From contig VXBM01000138.1 in assembly GCA_013400155.1 (NCBI GenBank), forward strand, positions 408,718-472,717: DNA of 64,000 bases, in the 5' to 3' direction. Under the pieces are notes generated by a model. It did not search any database, had not been told where the DNA came from, and was given only the letters and a program-made list of their open reading frames with translations. The DNA comes from Helopsaltes ochotensis (Eukaryota > Chordata > Aves > Passeriformes > Locustellidae). The position numbers and the translations under genes were made by a program. Within the stretch, counting starts at the first letter, position 1. Every line of letters starts with the position of its first letter. This document shows, piece after piece, positions 62,501-64,000 of the stretch.

Positions 62501-64000
62501 GAGAATGACATATTTAAGGCAGGTTATAGTAGCATTTAAGGTGGTATTAAAAAAGTGAGTTGGTCTGGCTACTAAATCATTCTAATAAAGAACAGCATTG
62601 CTTATTTTTATTTTATAGACTCCTGAACAATAACAACAGTAGCTTCTCCACTATTTTCTTTCTTAGTGAAAGCAAATGTTCTGGAGAATAAGATGAGAAA
62701 AACATCAGAAGTATTGAAAGAATTATGCTAATATTCAAAACAATGATTTGCATGTCACTGCTATATAAAAAATGCCTTTTTTTTTTTTTTTTTAAGATAT
62801 AAAACATCTATCAAGTAAACAGGAAAGGAAAACTGTCTTTTTCTGAGTGGTTTCATTTCCAGTGTTTCTTCAGCTTCCCCTCAAGGGTCAGACTCAATAA
62901 ATAGCTGTGCACTATGTGTGAATAAAATCAACGTTGCAGAACTGCATAGCACACCAACAGAAAAAGGTTTTAATTCTTTTCTTTTTGAGTGTAACTGGGA
63001 CACTTATGAGTTTAACTTTTCTCATTCCACTATTTACTCTTGGTGCTTGCACCAAGGAAGAATTCAAAGCAAGAAACAGCTGGAGCCTTTTCTTTACACT
63101 TCACCTGCTATTCACATCAATAACCCTCCAAAACACAAATGCGCTGTCAAGTCACACACAATTTTCACTGCACCCACTTTCGTGTGGAGAACAAAAGTAG
63201 CTTCATCATCTCACTCAGGATAATAAGTATTAGAAATCTGCATGACACCATTTTCTGGGAAAACTCTTTATCTCCTGTGCTATGGGACAAAACCTGACTC
63301 ACATGTAAAGGATATTCTTATTTATATTTAAATCAAAGATACATGTATATTCTTAATTTGTGTGCATGTTTTTGTTTTTGTTTTTTTTTTCTTCTTGGAT
63401 CAGGAAGAACAAGATACACCTGTTAATAGGCAGGAGACACAAACAGCAGCATTTATATATGCAGAGAGTGTATTGTTTCTGAACCTCTTCTTCCTCAATG
63501 GTTGTAAAACACCTGGAGAGAGGTGACTGCACTGCACCACCTTTGGCTGACATGGTCTGCAGAGAACGGTCCTGGAGGAGAGCTTGGGCCTGTGGGCAGT
63601 TTTGCTAGCAGATGTAATCAAAGTATTGGCTGTGTAACAGTCTGTATGGGCTCCAACATTGCTTCCCAGGTAGTTGCCTGAGGAGGCCTTGCTGATGGGG
63701 GCAAGGACACAGAGGTGGATGGGCAATGGAGTGTTACAAATCCTCACAGATTTACTCTGGGAGACTTTACAGTTTCAGAGGAGATTCCATATTTCATTCT
63801 ATGCCAGGCTAGCCTGCAAACATGGACTGAATCAGTCTTCCTGGGTTACCAAATTAATCTTCCAGCTCTTCTAAGTCATCCAGAGAAATGGGAACAGTTT
63901 TGCACTGATCTTGCTGATGTACTCTCAATGGCACAAGAAAAGTCTTGTCTTCTTCCTATTCCTATAGGATCTAATGTAACTGAAAGCAAGACTGTTTTTA
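59553..64000. other. Intergenic, no gene seen
   Basis: AT-rich sequence with a run of 17 T (62777-62793) and a T-rich patch (63368-63391). Overlapping frames at 62918-63223 and 63400-63747 have no recognisable domain. No CR1, LTR or RNA gene is recognised. Confidence 0.5.

Noticed and set aside
1..64000. Prokaryotic-type systems, CRISPR arrays, operons
   Set aside because: No spaced direct repeats, no ribosome binding sites with tandem genes; all features are those of a vertebrate nuclear genome.

Overview
The window reads as vertebrate nuclear DNA, most likely from a bird. Pointers are many CR1 LINE fragments with the typical CR1 3' end, two avian-type endogenous retroviral LTRs, AT-rich intergenic DNA, one compact CpG island and one recognisable host gene. 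I cannot name the species. An assembly gap of 642 N lies at 58889-59530, between A runs.

The one protein-coding gene I can support is TDRD15 (Tudor domain-containing 15) on the + strand. Its coding region (39253-45201, 1982 aa) is one uninterrupted exon with eight Tudor repeats, the architecture of a germ-granule/piRNA-pathway scaffold. The start codon lies 5 nt after a strong splice acceptor (39246-39247). About 2.8 kb upstream is a CpG island (about 36120-36470) with NRF1, YY1, ETS and Sp1-type sites and a clean splice donor (CAG|GTGAGT, GT at 36447). The inferred gene is therefore a GC-rich non-coding first exon, an intron of 2.8 kb (possibly with another non-coding exon at 37592-37673), then one exon with the whole CDS and a long AU-rich 3' UTR whose best poly(A) signals are at 47983-47988 and 48012-48017.

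Layout: 1-36119 is gene-poor, with one decayed LTR (1518-1935), several CR1 copies (22225-22735, 28365-29860, 31540-31625), two copies of an ancient palindromic interspersed element (16225-16292, 27828-27898), simple repeats and a predicted CTCF site (32028-32041). 36120-48035 is the TDRD15 locus, with a CR1 in its 5' UTR intron. 48036-64000 is again intergenic: a possible LTR-like unit (48690-49530), CR1 fragments (49553-49862, 50572-50973, 55553-55710), a long LTR with a 12-bp tandem repeat (57285-58245), the gap, and unique AT-rich sequence to the end.

Points most worth a second look: a pair of perfect RNA polymerase III B-box motifs in a 21-bp tandem repeat at the TDRD15 promoter; a perfect, in-frame 72-bp (24-codon) tandem duplication in the TDRD15 CDS; a perfect 42-bp direct repeat 2.15 kb apart, one copy in the 3' UTR and one beyond it; a predicted upstream ORF overlapping the TDRD15 start; and the split of the eight Tudor modules into three that keep D-[YF]-G-N and five that do not. 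I saw no CRISPR array, operon, tRNA or rRNA gene, and no clear sign of a wholly new system.
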